Shown: in pieces, positions 14,109 through 25,785 of the stretch
How positions within the stretch are numbered: position 1 is the stretch's first letter
Layout of the letters: the number at the start of each line of letters is the position of its first letter
NCBI GenBank assembly: GCA_038501785.1
Contig: JBAMJR010000051.1
Span: 6,649,501 to 6,713,500, forward strand
Origin: Myoxocephalus aenaeus
Lineage: Eukaryota; Chordata; Actinopteri; Perciformes; Cottidae
Length of the DNA: 64,000 nt
Direction: 5' to 3'
Position numbers and translations under genes: made by a program
The notes under the pieces: model-generated
What the model was told of the DNA's origin: nothing
Seen by the model: the letters and a program-made list of their open reading frames with translations, nothing else
Databases searched by the model: none

Positions 14109-14382
14109 TCTTTGGCTTACTCAGTTTTTCAGTTTACGATTGTGGTCAGTTTACCATTGTTGGAGCGTATTTCTCAGCCAGTGGGAATTTGAGAAACCTT
14201 CTTCAACATTCATGTGGGAAATATTGCAGGTGTGATAATCTGTCACTGTCTGACATCGGAATGCGGCGCTTCATTGTGTGTGTGGTTATACGAACACCAA
14301 GCTATCCTTCATTGGTCCCACTCGGCCTAACTCTGCCCCTCCGTGACTGTCTGTGCAGGTGGGAGGTCAGCGGTTTGTGGTC

Positions 14383-15278
14383 ATGCTGTCCCTGGACGAG
14401 CCCCTGGACCTGAAGCTCCCCCGGCGGGCGAACGGGTGGGACAGAGCGCGCTCTCCCCTCATCTCCCCGCTGCACCCCAAGCGAGCTCGCCAGCTCCGCA
14501 TGGCGGAAGACGGCACCGCAGTCATAGAGCCCGGCTCGCCAGCATCTCCACACACAGGTAACAACAAAGCAGGAGTCTGCCGTCATGACTATATTGCTGC
14601 ATTGAGGCACGGTGGTGGCCTGAGCATGCTCTCATGCTGATGTTTACGAGCATATCGGTTTGACCATGTATCCAAATATTTAAGTTTGAACAAAAGTGGT
14701 GGACCAACAGATCCATGGCGATAGAGCCCCCATATCAGATCCCCTAGGTAAGAGGTCTTCTTAACAAGTGTGTGTTTTCTCAGGTATGCAGGTGGTCCCC
14801 CATGATCGGGCAGACACCCCCACACCCCCTGCGGTGGACCTGAGCATGTCTCCCTGCTCCCGCCACACCCCCAGCTCTCCAGAAATGACCAACGGCAACT
14901 ACATCGCCTCAGGAGTGAGTATGACCAAACTAGGGTCGTAGTCGAATTCCACTTGTACTATTTTGTCGAATAATAATACATTAATTGATAGAGAACGACT
15001 GATTGCCTAACGTATTCGAATAGACAACTAATCGACTAAGACGTGGCAGCCCTCGACTAAACTTACATTCACACACTTACACACCTGTACAGGTGCTCCA
15101 CATAGCTTTTATTTGGCCCTCCACTACCTCTATTGTCTCCCATCTCTTCTTTGACCTCTGAGTTGTTGAAAGAGTATCAACACTGTCTGCAGCGGAGAGT
15201 GACTCAGCCTGCCGGGGTCAGCAAGTCAGGAACAACATCGGGTTGCACGAGGGAATCCGGCTATGCAAGGGGTCGGAG

Positions 15279-15356
<78 letters not shown>

Positions 15357-15454
15357 GGGGGACTCTTATCAAACACCTCTTGTGTCCCCAACAAATGCCT
15401 GTGTCTGCTTAACTGGCATTCAGTGGTCCCACTGGCAAGTGTGTGCGTGTGTGT

Positions 15455-15524
<70 letters not shown>

Positions 15525-17890
15525 ATGTATAATCAAATTTAAGACAGGGTACAGCCATGCAGACATCATGCCGCCTAATTAAATTCCCTCCCAATTGAAT
15601 TGAGATGTGCTGGCTGGGACCATTCAGCCGCCCCACTGAGTCCCAGATAGCCCCCGACCCCACCGCCACAGATACTCGACACTTTACTTATCCCCGGTGG
15701 ACGCAGATAGGATGCTTTCTGTCCCCACTTAATCTCTCTCTCTCACACACACGTACAAAAGTAAGCGTTTGTTATGAAAGAACAGCTGCACACATAGTTA
15801 CACGTTCTCTCCCCTTCAGCTCACATACTTGTGCATGCAGAGTGCAGGATATATGTGTGATTTTATGAAATTCATCACATTCCAATTTCTGACACAGATG
15901 AAGATGAAAACTTGGAAATTGTATCCATTTGCACCCGTATTCTCTCTGTGCTTCCTTACTCTCTGACTTATTTGTCCCTTATTCTAAATTCCACTTTTCA
16001 CCAACACTCCTCTCAGTTTTCTGCTGGAGCTATGTTACGCTGTGCGTGTGTCTGTAAGCCGGTGTTTTAGCTCTTTGAGCCCCAGCTGAGGTTCAATGAA
16101 TCTTGCAGCTCTCATGCCGAGCTCGGGGATGTAGGGAGGTTTTGTAGCACGCAGCGGGTGACTACAAGAGAAAAAGTGTTTTTTTAAGGAAGAGATGAAG
16201 ATCAGCTGTTCTGTACTTCTGTACTATTTTCTCAGTTAGGCTATCAGTTCCTGTTTGTGTCATCCAGCTGATGGTCTATTGTGCCGTGTAGATGTTGCTA
16301 TCAGAGCAGTATTTTTGCACATGGCAGTAAACATGAACTAAAGCTGAACATGTGCATGGCTCTTTCTTTTTCGTGCGGTGGATTAATAATCCTGTTTCCT
16401 TTTTCACCTTGTTTACCAGAATTCTCACATCTCACAGGCCTTTCAGTTTTTCATGCCAATCGGAGCCGGGGCGGGACTTCACCTGCCATCCTCCATGTTT
16501 ATTAGCCAGACGAGCGACAAGAGAGCCTCTCCTGACCTCTCAGCGGATGAACAACTGGCCTGCCACTGGAAGAAGGTAAGACCAAGAGAGTAAAACCCAT
16601 GTTGTGACCCTGGTGTTTCCAACCTAGGATCAGCTCAAAATAGCATTATCATCACTGACAATTCATCTAAAATGCTGAATGTTTTCTCTCCTCTAGTGCC
16701 ATCTGCTCTTTGACTCCCTGCAAGACCTGGTGGACCATGTCAACGACTTCCATGTCAAGCCTGAGAAGGATTCTGGGTACTGCTGCCACTGGGAGGGCTG
16801 TGCTCGCAAAGGGAGGGGTTTCAATGCTCGGTGAGAAAATCATACCACTTGGGAAACGTATTAAATGTACGTATCAGTGGAGAATTATTGAGGATTTTTG
16901 TTGTTGCATTGCTGCAGGTACAAGATGCTCATCCACATCCGCACTCACACTAACGAGAAACCCCATCGCTGTCCCACCTGCAACAAGAGCTTCTCCCGCC
17001 TGGAGAACCTCAAGATACACAACCGGTCACACACAGGTCAGTGGAAGAGCCGACGCTAAAGTCAAAATGCCTTTCCTAATTTCTATAATGTAAAATTGTG
17101 AGATTTGGTCACTGCATTCTCAACATAAGGCTCCATTCTCCTCCCTGCAGGTGAAAAGCCCTACATTTGTCCTTATGAGGGTTGCAACAAGCGCTACTCC
17201 AATTCCAGCGACCGCTTCAAGCACACGCGCACACACTATGTGGACAAGCCTTACTACTGCAAGATGGTGGGCTGCCTGAAGCGCTACACAGACCCAAGCT
17301 CTCTCCGCAAGCACATCAAGGCGCATGGCCACTTTGTGACTCAGGAGCAGGGCTCCTCAGGCGGGGTGGGCTCGCTGCTGAGGGGGAGTCAAAGTGGAGT
17401 GCTTGCTGGCGAATTGGGTAAGGATTCAGAGCTGTCCTATTTGAGTGCAGCCCACATTATCATCCCAGGGGCAGCGGCTGCTTTCCTTGGAGGCCATGCT
17501 CTGCAGAGTCTGCGTGGTGGCCTTCCCCTGTCCCCCCTCAGTCCTCGGCCCCTGGATCTCAGCACGTTCGGTTGCACTGGCTCACCTCCGGGCAGCCTGG
17601 GAGGCGCACCCATCCTGTCCTTCAACGGCTCCACGCTGGGCCTGGCCAAATCCTCTCTGCTCTCCGCAGGCTTCCCCTCCTCGGCCCTGGGCCTGTCGAT
17701 GATGCCCATGCTGGGGGCTTCGTCCGAGCGCAGGTCCCACAGCCAACAGGCCAGGAGAGGCCGGGGGGAGGAGGCAGAAAACGGGGTGACCGGGGGGGTC
17801 TTGAACCTCTCCACGGGATCCCATGATCCCCTGTCCTGGGTGGTCATCCCCCCAGGCACCGTGGTGCTCAAGCCAGCTGTGGTCAACTGA
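14383..17890 (+). CDS. glis2: Glis2 zinc-finger transcription factor (Gli-similar 2), complete coding sequence
   Basis: Nuclear Kruppel-like transcription factor of the GLI/GLIS/ZIC class; in mammals GLIS2 acts in kidney and in neural differentiation. Coding exons: 14383-14557, 14784-14914, 16420-16575, 16697-16830, 16918-17036, 17151-17890. All junctions are GT-AG and phases agree, giving 484 aa (human about 524). The ATG at 14383 is chosen because the N-terminus MLSLDEPLDLKL matches the family start; it lies 24 nt behind an acceptor (AG at 14357-14358), so 5' UTR exons exist upstream. Five C2H2 fingers: about residues 150-174, 184-209, 217-237, 245-267 and 275-297. The intron at 16576-16696 splits finger 1 between its two cysteines. 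The C-terminal half is Gly/Pro/Ser-rich with PRPLDLST and LNLST motifs and ends VVLKPAVVN, as in the family. Fish carry glis2a and glis2b; I cannot say which this is. Confidence 0.96.
14932..15053. mobile_element. Possible MITE in glis2 intron 2
   Basis: About 120 bp with AGGG..AGTCGAAT at the left and, inverted, AGGG..TAGTCGAT at the right. This resembles short non-autonomous hAT-like elements of fish. Terminal repeats are degenerate and no clear target duplication is visible, so the class is uncertain. It begins only about 17 bp after the donor of the second coding exon. Confidence 0.4.
15281..15353 (+). repeat. (GT)n microsatellite in glis2 intron 2
   Basis: Perfect GT array of 73 bp followed by a short G run, inside the 1.5-kb intron between the second and third coding exons. 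Confidence 0.95.
15439..15524 (+). repeat. (GT)n microsatellite in glis2 intron 2, imperfect start
   Basis: GT array with GC interruptions in its first 30 bp, then perfect. It lies 85 bp beyond the previous array. Confidence 0.95.
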
Positions 17891-19925
17891 TACACACATC
17901 CATGCATACACACACACATTCCAGAAGAGCTCAGGGGGTCGGGGTGGGAGGGTGAGCGCCATAGTGGGGGTACAGGCGGTCAAAGGTGATAGGGACTGGC
18001 TCGCACAATCAATTCCAGGCAATGCATTTCAGAGAGAGGTTGTCAACAGAGAAAAACTGTAGAAACTCATCAAATCCTCAATCAGCAAAACAATAGTTAA
18101 CACTATACACCTCACAAGAAATAAGTACACAACGCAAGCCTCTTGTATCGATGGGAAACCAAACTCGGGGCCCAAGAACTCTGTTTACCATATATGGCTC
18201 TGTATTTCTATCACAAGGCCCAACAATGGGCTCCTCTTTGCTCTCTTATTTTGTATTTTATTCTTTATTCATTCCTGTTTCCTTGATGTGACAGTCTTAG
18301 TGCTCTGTGTTCTTACAAAAGTCCTGATTCATTGATAAGTATTTATATAACTGTATTACATAGACAGTGTGCCTCCAGCTTAGCAGTGAGATAGATATAC
18401 CGTGTAACTGAATGACGCACTCACAGTTAGGAAAACTTGCACGTAATAGGACGATTCTTCACAGTTGATTTTGAAGTTATGACCTATTTTTCACAGGCTG
18501 CTGTGATTAATATGATTCAGACAGGCTTGCCAGACCAAAGCAAGTGAACTCAAACTGTCTTGGATTTGTAGTTTCAGCTCTGAGACAGTTCAATTAAACA
18601 CAGCACTTAATAGTGTCAACTGGTTATAGTCCTGGAACCTCAAAACTGCTGCTAACCTCTCAGCTCCCTCAGTGTAACATGAACTGGGAGAGAGCACTTT
18701 TGACAATCTGTCCCTAGTTTGGGGAGGGTGACCGAGATGGACCAGCCTAGTCCACCAGAATGTGTGCAGACTAGGGGCTCTTAGGGCACAGAGCGATCTG
18801 ATGACTTAACACAGACAGACGGTGTTGCATCACCTGACAATGACCAATATTCACTTAATCTTTTACACATGATATGTGTAATGTCAACCACCAGCGTGTC
18901 TGGCTCCCCCCTCTGGTGGCACTCGATACGCAACGTCCCGCTCTCCATTTACAGAACTCGCACTGTTTTTCACTTCTGGATTGTCCAGCTGCTTTCCCGT
19001 AATTGAATCAACACGGGCCAGTTTGTGTATGAAAGGGCCACTGTGGTGATAAACACTAGTTTCTTGTTTTTTAAAAAGTGACCCGACCAAAAACCAGCTG
19101 TGAAAAACAGGTGGCGGTCCAGTCGAAAGCCCAACTTAGCCTTGTCGGTTGAAGTTTTCTCCCAAGTTCAACAAGTTCCATGCTGTGCCAAAAATACCTG
19201 GAGAGCGGAAAGAGGGACGTCCGTATTGTGCCACAGAGGGGGTTGTGATGCACTCGATGCTACACACAGCTGGACTGACTAGGAAGCCACACTATTGCAA
19301 ACTGCCTCATTTTACTGTGTCCAAAGGGGCAAAAACAAAAGACTCATTTGATGTCTGGGAAAACTTTTCTCACGGTGCGATTAAGCAGTCTACACGCACT
19401 TACCACATGCTATATCCCTTACAAAATGTTTTACAAAATGTTACTGCCAAGTGATGGTTCTTTAAAAAAAAACAAATAGATTGCTCTTTTTTTTTCTGCG
19501 AGGGTCTATTTTGCCGTGGACTCATTCCCGGCCTGCTCAGCGCTCACGCATGTACAATGTCGACTGCCGTCTCCACAGCGGAGAGGTACGGGGAGCAGGA
19601 GGGGAATCCTCACCAGGAACATTCCCTCAAGAGACTGTCACACACTACCTTCCTCTTTTTTCACTCCTCCATCTCTGCTGATGTTGGTGGTCTTACTTTT
19701 TCATCGCCCAGTCTTAGAAATAATCAGTTGTTGCTGTTTTTGTATCGTTGTCATTATTTTTTTTCTTTTGCTGTTCAGACGAGACATTTCTTTCTGATGT
19801 TGAAGTTGCTTGTTGTGTTCTGTGACGGCTGCTCTGCACTCAGCTTTCTGCTGTCGAGGATGAGTCTTTTAAGGAAGGGGTCGAGGAGAAGACGAGACGG
19901 AGAGGTTTGGGGGGGTCCTCTAGGG

Positions 19926-20532
19926 GAGTGGTTTCCAACCCGGGGGTTTGAGATACATCTGAAGGCTCTCATATGGTGATTACACAATATGAGAGGGGAA
20001 AACTTTACACAAAAGTTGGTTATTATTTCTCAGACGTCCCCTTTTATTTTTTGCTTTTAAGCTATGCTAGCAATGTGGCTCAATGGATGGCATGGTCGGT
20101 GCACCATGTTGGTCCGGACTGAAATATCTAAATAACAATTGGATGAATTGCCATGACATTTTGTATTTAGTTTCCCAGAGGATGAATCCTAATGACTTTG
20201 GTGATTCCCCGACTTTTTATAATGACATCACAGGGTTAAAACTAAAATCCCACAAAACTAAAAAACGCTGTTTTGGGATAATTAGCTTGTTAGATACATG
20301 TTACAATGCTGATGTTAGCTGTGCCCAAGTGCATCCTCACAAAGCTGATCGCACGGCTGTAGACTCGTAGTCTTGTTTTCTATCTGAAATACTGAATATG
20401 GTTACCTAATGTGGGACAGAGAAATCACTCTTTGGTTGAACTGCTCACAGCAATGTGTAAACTCAGGCCGTGATAAAGGGATGATATTGATTCAGTTAAG
20501 TGCCCATAAGCCACAAAGGTTAGAAACCACTG
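19926..20532. mobile_element. Non-autonomous hAT element with 8-bp target duplication
   Basis: Left end GAGTGGTTTCCAACC and right end, reverse-complemented, CAGTGGTTTCTAACC form terminal inverted repeats of hAT type. The flanks are exact 8-bp direct repeats CTCTAGGG at 19918-19925 and 20533-20540, the duplication length typical of hAT insertion. There is no transposase frame inside. A second, unrelated-looking repeat occupies roughly 20070-20350. The element sits inside the presumed glis2 3' UTR. Confidence 0.8.
20070..20350. repeat. Interspersed repeat nested in the hAT element
   Basis: Contains the phrases 'TGGCTCAATGGATGGC', 'GGATGAATTGCCATGACATT' and 'AGAGGATGAATCCTAATGAC', which I recognise as an abundant interspersed repeat of percomorph fish genomes. 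Its class is not clear to me and the bounds are approximate. Confidence 0.5.
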
Positions 20533-22281
20533 CTCTAGGGGGGAAATAAGAAAATACATATCTAGTGGACCAAAAGATATCACATTCCTCCATGACAATC
20601 ACATTAATTGATCATTTAGAGATGGTGTAGGCATAAAATACTATCTGTTATTAAGTGTCCTAACTAAATTATGTCCGGGGCTAAATTAGATCGGCAAACT
20701 CTGCTTCCTTTGTTCTGACTTTTAATTTCCAGCAGCAGATAAAGGAAGTCCATAGAGAAATAACATCCGACTGTGAAATGGCGGGCTGCGCTGGGAAAGC
20801 ACGAGAGCAAACAGGGACAGGATTGGCTGAATGAATGGACAAGGGAAAGGAAGAGATGAGGGGAGCGGCTGTGTGCCAGCAGAGGCGAAGAGGCAGAGGA
20901 GAGCTGCTCCGTGCAGCCGCCCTCCATCTGGTCACCTACCCAGCAAACGGCCCTCTCAGCTCTGAAGTCACTGGCTGTGCTGTGTGGCAGCGACTCACAG
21001 GCATACCAGTCTGCAGAAACTAGGCCACTGAACTCCGTCTGCCCTCTGGGTTTTTTTCTTCTTCTTTTTTATAGATTAAACCCAAAAGGCTCCGCTCCCC
21101 CACCTCCCGGCCACAAAGCATTTTTACCAGCGATGAGGGAACACAGGCTGACTAACAAGCTGCGTTCACAGTAAACAAAAACAAATATAACCCTTCCTGT
21201 TTGAGGCTGATCTGTGTGTACCGGGCCTCCCACAGGCCTGTGAGGATTCACAGCAGAGATGAACTGCATACCTTTGTTTCTGCTCCAGTGATTCTTAGTC
21301 ATCTTTATTTTAGACACACACACACACACGCACGCACAGCAGCCTGTCTCTGCGTTCAGGCTGGCCATTGAAGTGAATCTCTCGTTGTGAGTGGACAACC
21401 CTGGCATGTGATGTCATTAGAAACAGGTGTTAAGTAGGCTAGACATGGTTTCCGTGGCAACAGCGAAACCCACAGATGCGTCGGGTCTCCTCCTCCCTGC
21501 CTGTCTGTCTCTCCTCTGCAGATCGAAGCCAGGGACAGAAAGAGGCGGCAGAAAGCTGAATAATATGACACGGACCCTCACAGGGTCCACATCTTTTCCA
21601 TATCAAATAAGCTGTATGATCCATTAACCCTTTGAGCTCAGTCTGTAATGAACTGCACTTTTTGTTCCCCTCATAACGTGTGTAGATACGGGGATGTTGC
21701 CACGTCCTCAGTGTACAGCGTTACTCAGCAGTTGTTTTGAGAACCGAGAATAATTGTAAAAAAAAAAATCATCCTCAGTCGTTAAAATGTCTGACTTTGA
21801 CGTCTTGTTTTTTTTTGCGACAGTATAAAAGTGGTACTTGCTCCTGGAGATTTTAAAGTAACCCTCACTTAATGCTATGAAAGGTGGAACTGAAATCAAG
21901 GGCACAGAATTAGTTTTAGCTAGGTCGGTGTCCTTGTAAAGGGATGCAGTGCCACAGTGTTGCACAAAGGGTTGATGATGAGACTAGGGCCACGCAAGGC
22001 CTGTTCCAAGTTATGTTTTTTGCACATTTGTGAGATATTGTCAGTATTTTAATTTTTCCAAGTGCCTTTTTATTATAGGTAAAATAAAGAAGCTATACAC
22101 TATATGAAAAAAAAATGATTATATGAAAATATATTTTTCCTGGCATCATGTTCTGTGGTTTGAACATGCAGAATTTTAGAGTTGTAAAAGTCTCAAATTG
22201 GTACAACATAGTGGTGTTCTCCTGTTTTAGAGGAATTTTATTACGATATTGATAATAATGTCAATGAAAAGAAAAATGTTT

Positions 22282-22287
22282 AATAAA
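22282..22287 (+). terminator. glis2: Candidate glis2 polyadenylation signal AATAAA
   Basis: Canonical AATAAA followed within 30 nt by GT/T-rich sequence. A second AATAAA at 22083-22088 is an alternative. It faces the pam16 3' end, whose own signal is at 22720-22725, leaving about 430 bp between the convergent signals. Confidence 0.5.
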
Positions 22288-22719
22288 GTTGTATTTGATA
22301 CTTGTGTATTCATTTCTGTTCCAAAAATATAGCTTCCATCTTATGCAAATGTACATATCCATCATCCAGGTAAATGTGATTCTGCCCCTTCAGACCAACA
22401 AGTGCAAACTGGATGCTGCCATCAAACTTCCACGGAATAAAAACAATCATTATCCTGATTAATAGTCAACATGCTGCAGCTTCATGAACTGTATTCAGCG
22501 TTTCGGCATTTCAAATCAACAGAAGCTGAAACGGAGACATAAATATAAGAGTTTCTTTGTGGACTTCGGTCATTTCAAACCATAAATACCAGTTTTACAT
22601 AGGACACATCTAAAAGAATGAATAAGCCCATATTTTATCGTTTGTGCTCACCTTTCTTAAAATGACATTTATTGCTCACAAAATGACACAAAGTCAAGAC
22701 TAGAGAAAAGGAGAAGGCT

Positions 22720-22725
22720 TTTATT
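22720..22725 (-). terminator. pam16: Candidate pam16 polyadenylation signal AATAAA
   Basis: TTTATT on the + strand reads AATAAA on the minus strand, about 60 nt after the pam16 stop codon. This would give a very short 3' UTR. Confidence 0.6.
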
Positions 22726-22783
22726 GGGTTATAATTTACAGAGGATGGGGAGAGGAAAGAAAGGGCAGGCATAATATAATACT

Positions 22784-25704
22784 TCATGTTTCTGTTTTCT
22801 GCTGCTTGTCTTGTGTCTGAATACTTAGTTCCTCATCGAGACGCTCTTTAGCCCGCACCACCTGCACACAACCAAGGATAACAATGAACGTGTGACATAT
22901 AACAATGAAAATAACAAGTTCACACCACGGTTCCCTCAGAGCAGAAAGAAGTGAGCGAGAGATAAAAACATCATCAGCTCAAACACAACCCAGTTCAAAG
23001 AGTGGATTTCTCCCACACAAACAAATTCACACAAGTCAGAATTTATTTAATTTTTGTCATCAATTTTCTCTTGGAAACTCAAATGTGTTAATTATTTTGG
23101 TACAGCACTACACAGCCACACTAAAATGACTAATTACATAATTTCAAGATATGAACGCAAAGGTTATTTCTTATTAGGAGACTTGGAGAGTATCAGTCAA
23201 TATTAAAAATAGTTTACAAAACTTCCTATGGTTTGGTCAATTGGACTGCAGCCTTACATGTAATCGTGTGAGAAAGTTGGGATGGTGTGCAAAACAAATA
23301 AGGTTTCACCTTAAAACTCTGGAAGCAATATAAAAAGGTGCTATCAGCATTTAAAAATAAAAATAAAATGTGCAACTCTTACTACACAATATTTCAAGTG
23401 TTAAAGGGACGGTTTGGACTTGTAGAAGTGGGGTTGAGAGCATAGATGGTTATAAAAGGATGTCTGACGGCAACATAATGCTGCGGAAATATCCTTAATA
23501 TAGCGTACACATAAATTAATATAGATATTTTTATTTTTTCCGGTGGCTAAAATACCTTTAGCTACTGTCCCCGTCCACAGCAGTGAAATACTCGGCTCCT
23601 GTCCCGGTACTCCTGTCTGCTTCTCCAAATAAGTACCTCATACTACTCCACTTCACAAATTAAAGAAACTATCCTTTCGATGTCTTAAATCATGTTTTAA
23701 ATCATTTGGTTCAATGGTTTCCTGATACCATATTTGTTTTATATGCTCTGATGCTGTTTTTGTATTTTAGTGAGCTAAACATTTGCTTTAGTGGGCAATA
23801 TTTGGTTCTCCTCTAAATGATAAATTGCCATACCCGTCCACTCTACAACACATTTGATAACCATTGTGTAGCATTCTAAGAAACAGAATACTTACTTTTG
23901 ATTGGAGGTAAAATGAACCGCCCACTGTCTTGTCATTGACTTTAAAAAGGTGCTCGTAGTTCTGGAAGAGATAAAACACTTTTTTTCAGAACACCAGCAA
24001 AGACACCCGTTGACCCATTTTCTGATCTTATTGTTACAACATAAGGTAAACATAAAGAAACATTTGATAATGTTGATGAGTGGTCAAAATAAACTAAGAA
24101 AATAAACCATGGTGATTAAAACTGTGTTCCTGACGTTACCCCTCATCAGTTTGTAAAGATATGACTAACCGTAACAATATTCCACGACCAGGCCATCTTT
24201 TAAATGCAAATCGGGTTGAGTGTTTACATCAAAAGGTAGATTTCAAGTTGGGATAATTGTTTATATTACAAAGAAGCACTGTCTGAACCAGTTGTGACTA
24301 ATGAGTTTAGGTAATAACAGAAACCAATGTCTCCACTCACACTGACAGAGCAACATAAGCACGCTACAATGAAGGAAATCCAGTAAATGGGAAACAGATT
24401 TGGATATGGCCAGAAAATCGGTAAGGACCGGCTAAATACTACGTTGCTGAAGGCTTGATGGCTCTGTAGCTTAGTACCAACACTTTGTTAGTTACACAAC
24501 TCTAGAGACGGAGTGTGTTTGCACCTGCTCAATCTCCTCAGGGGTGAGTGTGGAGATATTGAGGATTTGTTGCGCCTCTTGCAGGCTCATCCCAGTGATG
24601 CTCGAGGCTGCAGCCGAGTGCTGACCGGCACTGTTCCTGGCCTGCGCCGCTGCTTTACTGGCTGCGAGAGAAACAACACAAGTACTCACAACTTCAGTTC
24701 AGTAAATGACATTCTCCATCTCTCTCTCTGCAACAACTTTACACACAAACACCAGATATATAGCTATTTCTACATGACAACTGCACATTGACAAAACCCT
24801 ATTATCTAGAGTCTGTCATTTTCCTTTAATATACTGTTACTATAAACTATGAACACAAATGCAGTATCAACAGTATCCGACACAATTACTTTCTCTAACT
24901 TAACCTACATTGTTGTGCCCACCAAAGAGCACACCTGAATCCTGTTCAAGGTCTGATTAGGTGATCTAATTGGTTTCAGGTGTTTTCACAGGTGCATTCT
25001 GGGTGAAAGTGATTGCAGATAGTGTGGTATTTCAATGGCAGCGTAGAGTAAACGACAGACACAGGTTTGAATGTGTCTAATGTAGATAACATGATGTATT
25101 TATTTGCAAGGAAAAGTGTGTTTTAGAATATACAACTTAGTGTAAAGCAGACAATTTGCTTTTGGTTTAGTAGTTCAGTAACTGTGCCACAAATATGTCG
25201 ACCAACGTTTATGTCTTAACAATTGCAAAAACAATATGTAGTATTAAATACATTTGGGTCACACCTGCAATTTCTTGCTGTAAAGCGCGAGCAAACGCTC
25301 GTCCCACCACCTGTGCTCCCATCACGATGATCTGCGCGAGATATTTAGCCTGCGGAGGAAATGAGATGCAAAATGTAATCTGACAACGCAAGTTAGCAGA
25401 CGTGACATTCCACATTGACAGTCATGGAAACCAAAACAGAGAGCGAGATGGGGTCCCTCGGTGGTCTTCATTTTGGACATGAACTAACTTAACGCTACGT
25501 TTTGACACGTTAATTTCTCCTTATATCAAATTCACAGCGTCCCTCTGAAGAGGAGGCGGCTACTTAATGTAACGTTAACTGTGCTGGAGACGGGACATGA
25601 CACACAGCTGATATAACGCTACACAACGTCTCGTGCTGATGATACCAAGAGTCACTGACGTCAGCGACAGGGATATATACACAAACAAAATGTATTCTTA
25701 CCAT
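22784..25704 (-). CDS. pam16: Pam16/Tim16 (Magmas), J-like subunit of the mitochondrial import motor, complete
   Basis: Pam16 sits at the matrix face of the TIM23 translocase and pairs with the J protein Pam18/DNAJC19 to regulate mtHsp70. Five coding exons on the minus strand: 25702-25704 (initiator ATG only), 25265-25349, 24525-24661, 23896-23961 and 22784-22861. All are GT-AG with matching phases, giving 122 aa (human 125). It opens M-AKYLAQIIVMGAQVVGRAF, with a hydrophobic, targeting-like N-terminus. Next come an Ala/Ser-rich linker (about residues 31-50), MSLQEAQQILNIS, and the J-like segment NYEHLFKVNDKTVGGSF. In this segment the J-protein HPD triad is replaced by NDK, as expected for Tim16. 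The C-terminus is charged. Codon 30 (Ala) is split between exons 2 and 3. Start choice: the one-codon first exon followed by a GTAAGA donor matches the human gene structure. Confidence 0.96.
23403..23677. mobile_element. MITE-like repeat with inverted ends in the last pam16 intron
   Basis: Starts AAAGGGACGGTTTGGACTTG and ends with an imperfect inverted copy (reverse-complemented, AAAGGATAGTTTCTTTAATT), both running into GAAGTGG. The internal phrases 'GCTAAAATACCTTTAGCTAC' and 'CTCCTGTCTGCTTCTCCAAA' match my memory of an abundant percomorph repeat. Class and target duplication are not clear. Confidence 0.55.
25656..25663. promoter_or_regulatory. pam16: Full CRE/ATF palindrome TGACGTCA near pam16 exon 1
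   Basis: Perfect 8-bp CREB/ATF site in pam16 intron 1, about 40 bp downstream of the start-codon exon. The position is compatible with a promoter-proximal element. Function is inferred from the motif only. Confidence 0.45.
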
Positions 25705-25785
25705 TTTATAATACTACACAGGTCCTTGAGACAGTGTGCGGCTTCTGTTTTCACACATGTAACGACACCGACGAAGGTTACTTCA

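Larger units (their letters stand above)
1..14358. other. Non-coding region upstream of the glis2 coding exons
   Basis: I find no coding exon that I can support here. Open frames are short, overlap on both strands and resemble no family I know. The stretch holds homopolymers, (CT)n, (CA)n and (GA)n tracts, a relic interspersed repeat near 11.2-11.5 kb and a cluster of (GT)n arrays from 12.9 kb on. The first glis2 coding exon starts behind a splice acceptor, so at least one 5' untranslated glis2 exon must lie upstream, here or beyond the window. I could not place it. TFAP4, the next gene outward in human, was not recognised. Confidence 0.6.
17891..22300 (+). other. glis2: Presumed 3' UTR of glis2
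   Basis: Follows the glis2 stop without any new coding frame that I can support. It contains a 607-bp hAT copy (19926-20532) and becomes AT-rich toward 22 kb. Two canonical AATAAA signals (22083 and 22282) lie near its end. If the distal one is used the 3' UTR is about 4.4 kb; earlier unlisted sites cannot be excluded. Confidence 0.5.

Noticed and set aside
12767..15669. Many open frames coding (HT)n or (CV)n on both strands
   Set aside because: They are translations of (GT)n/(CA)n arrays, open in several frames at once. The same applies to frames over the arrays at 28.6, 40.5, 42.3, 52.0, 53.8, 59.0, 61.4, 62.7 and 63.2 kb.
17437..17919. 160-residue open frame antisense to the last glis2 exon
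   Set aside because: Shadow of the GC-rich glis2 coding sequence. The same reason applies to antisense frames at 14302-14610 and 17582-18022.
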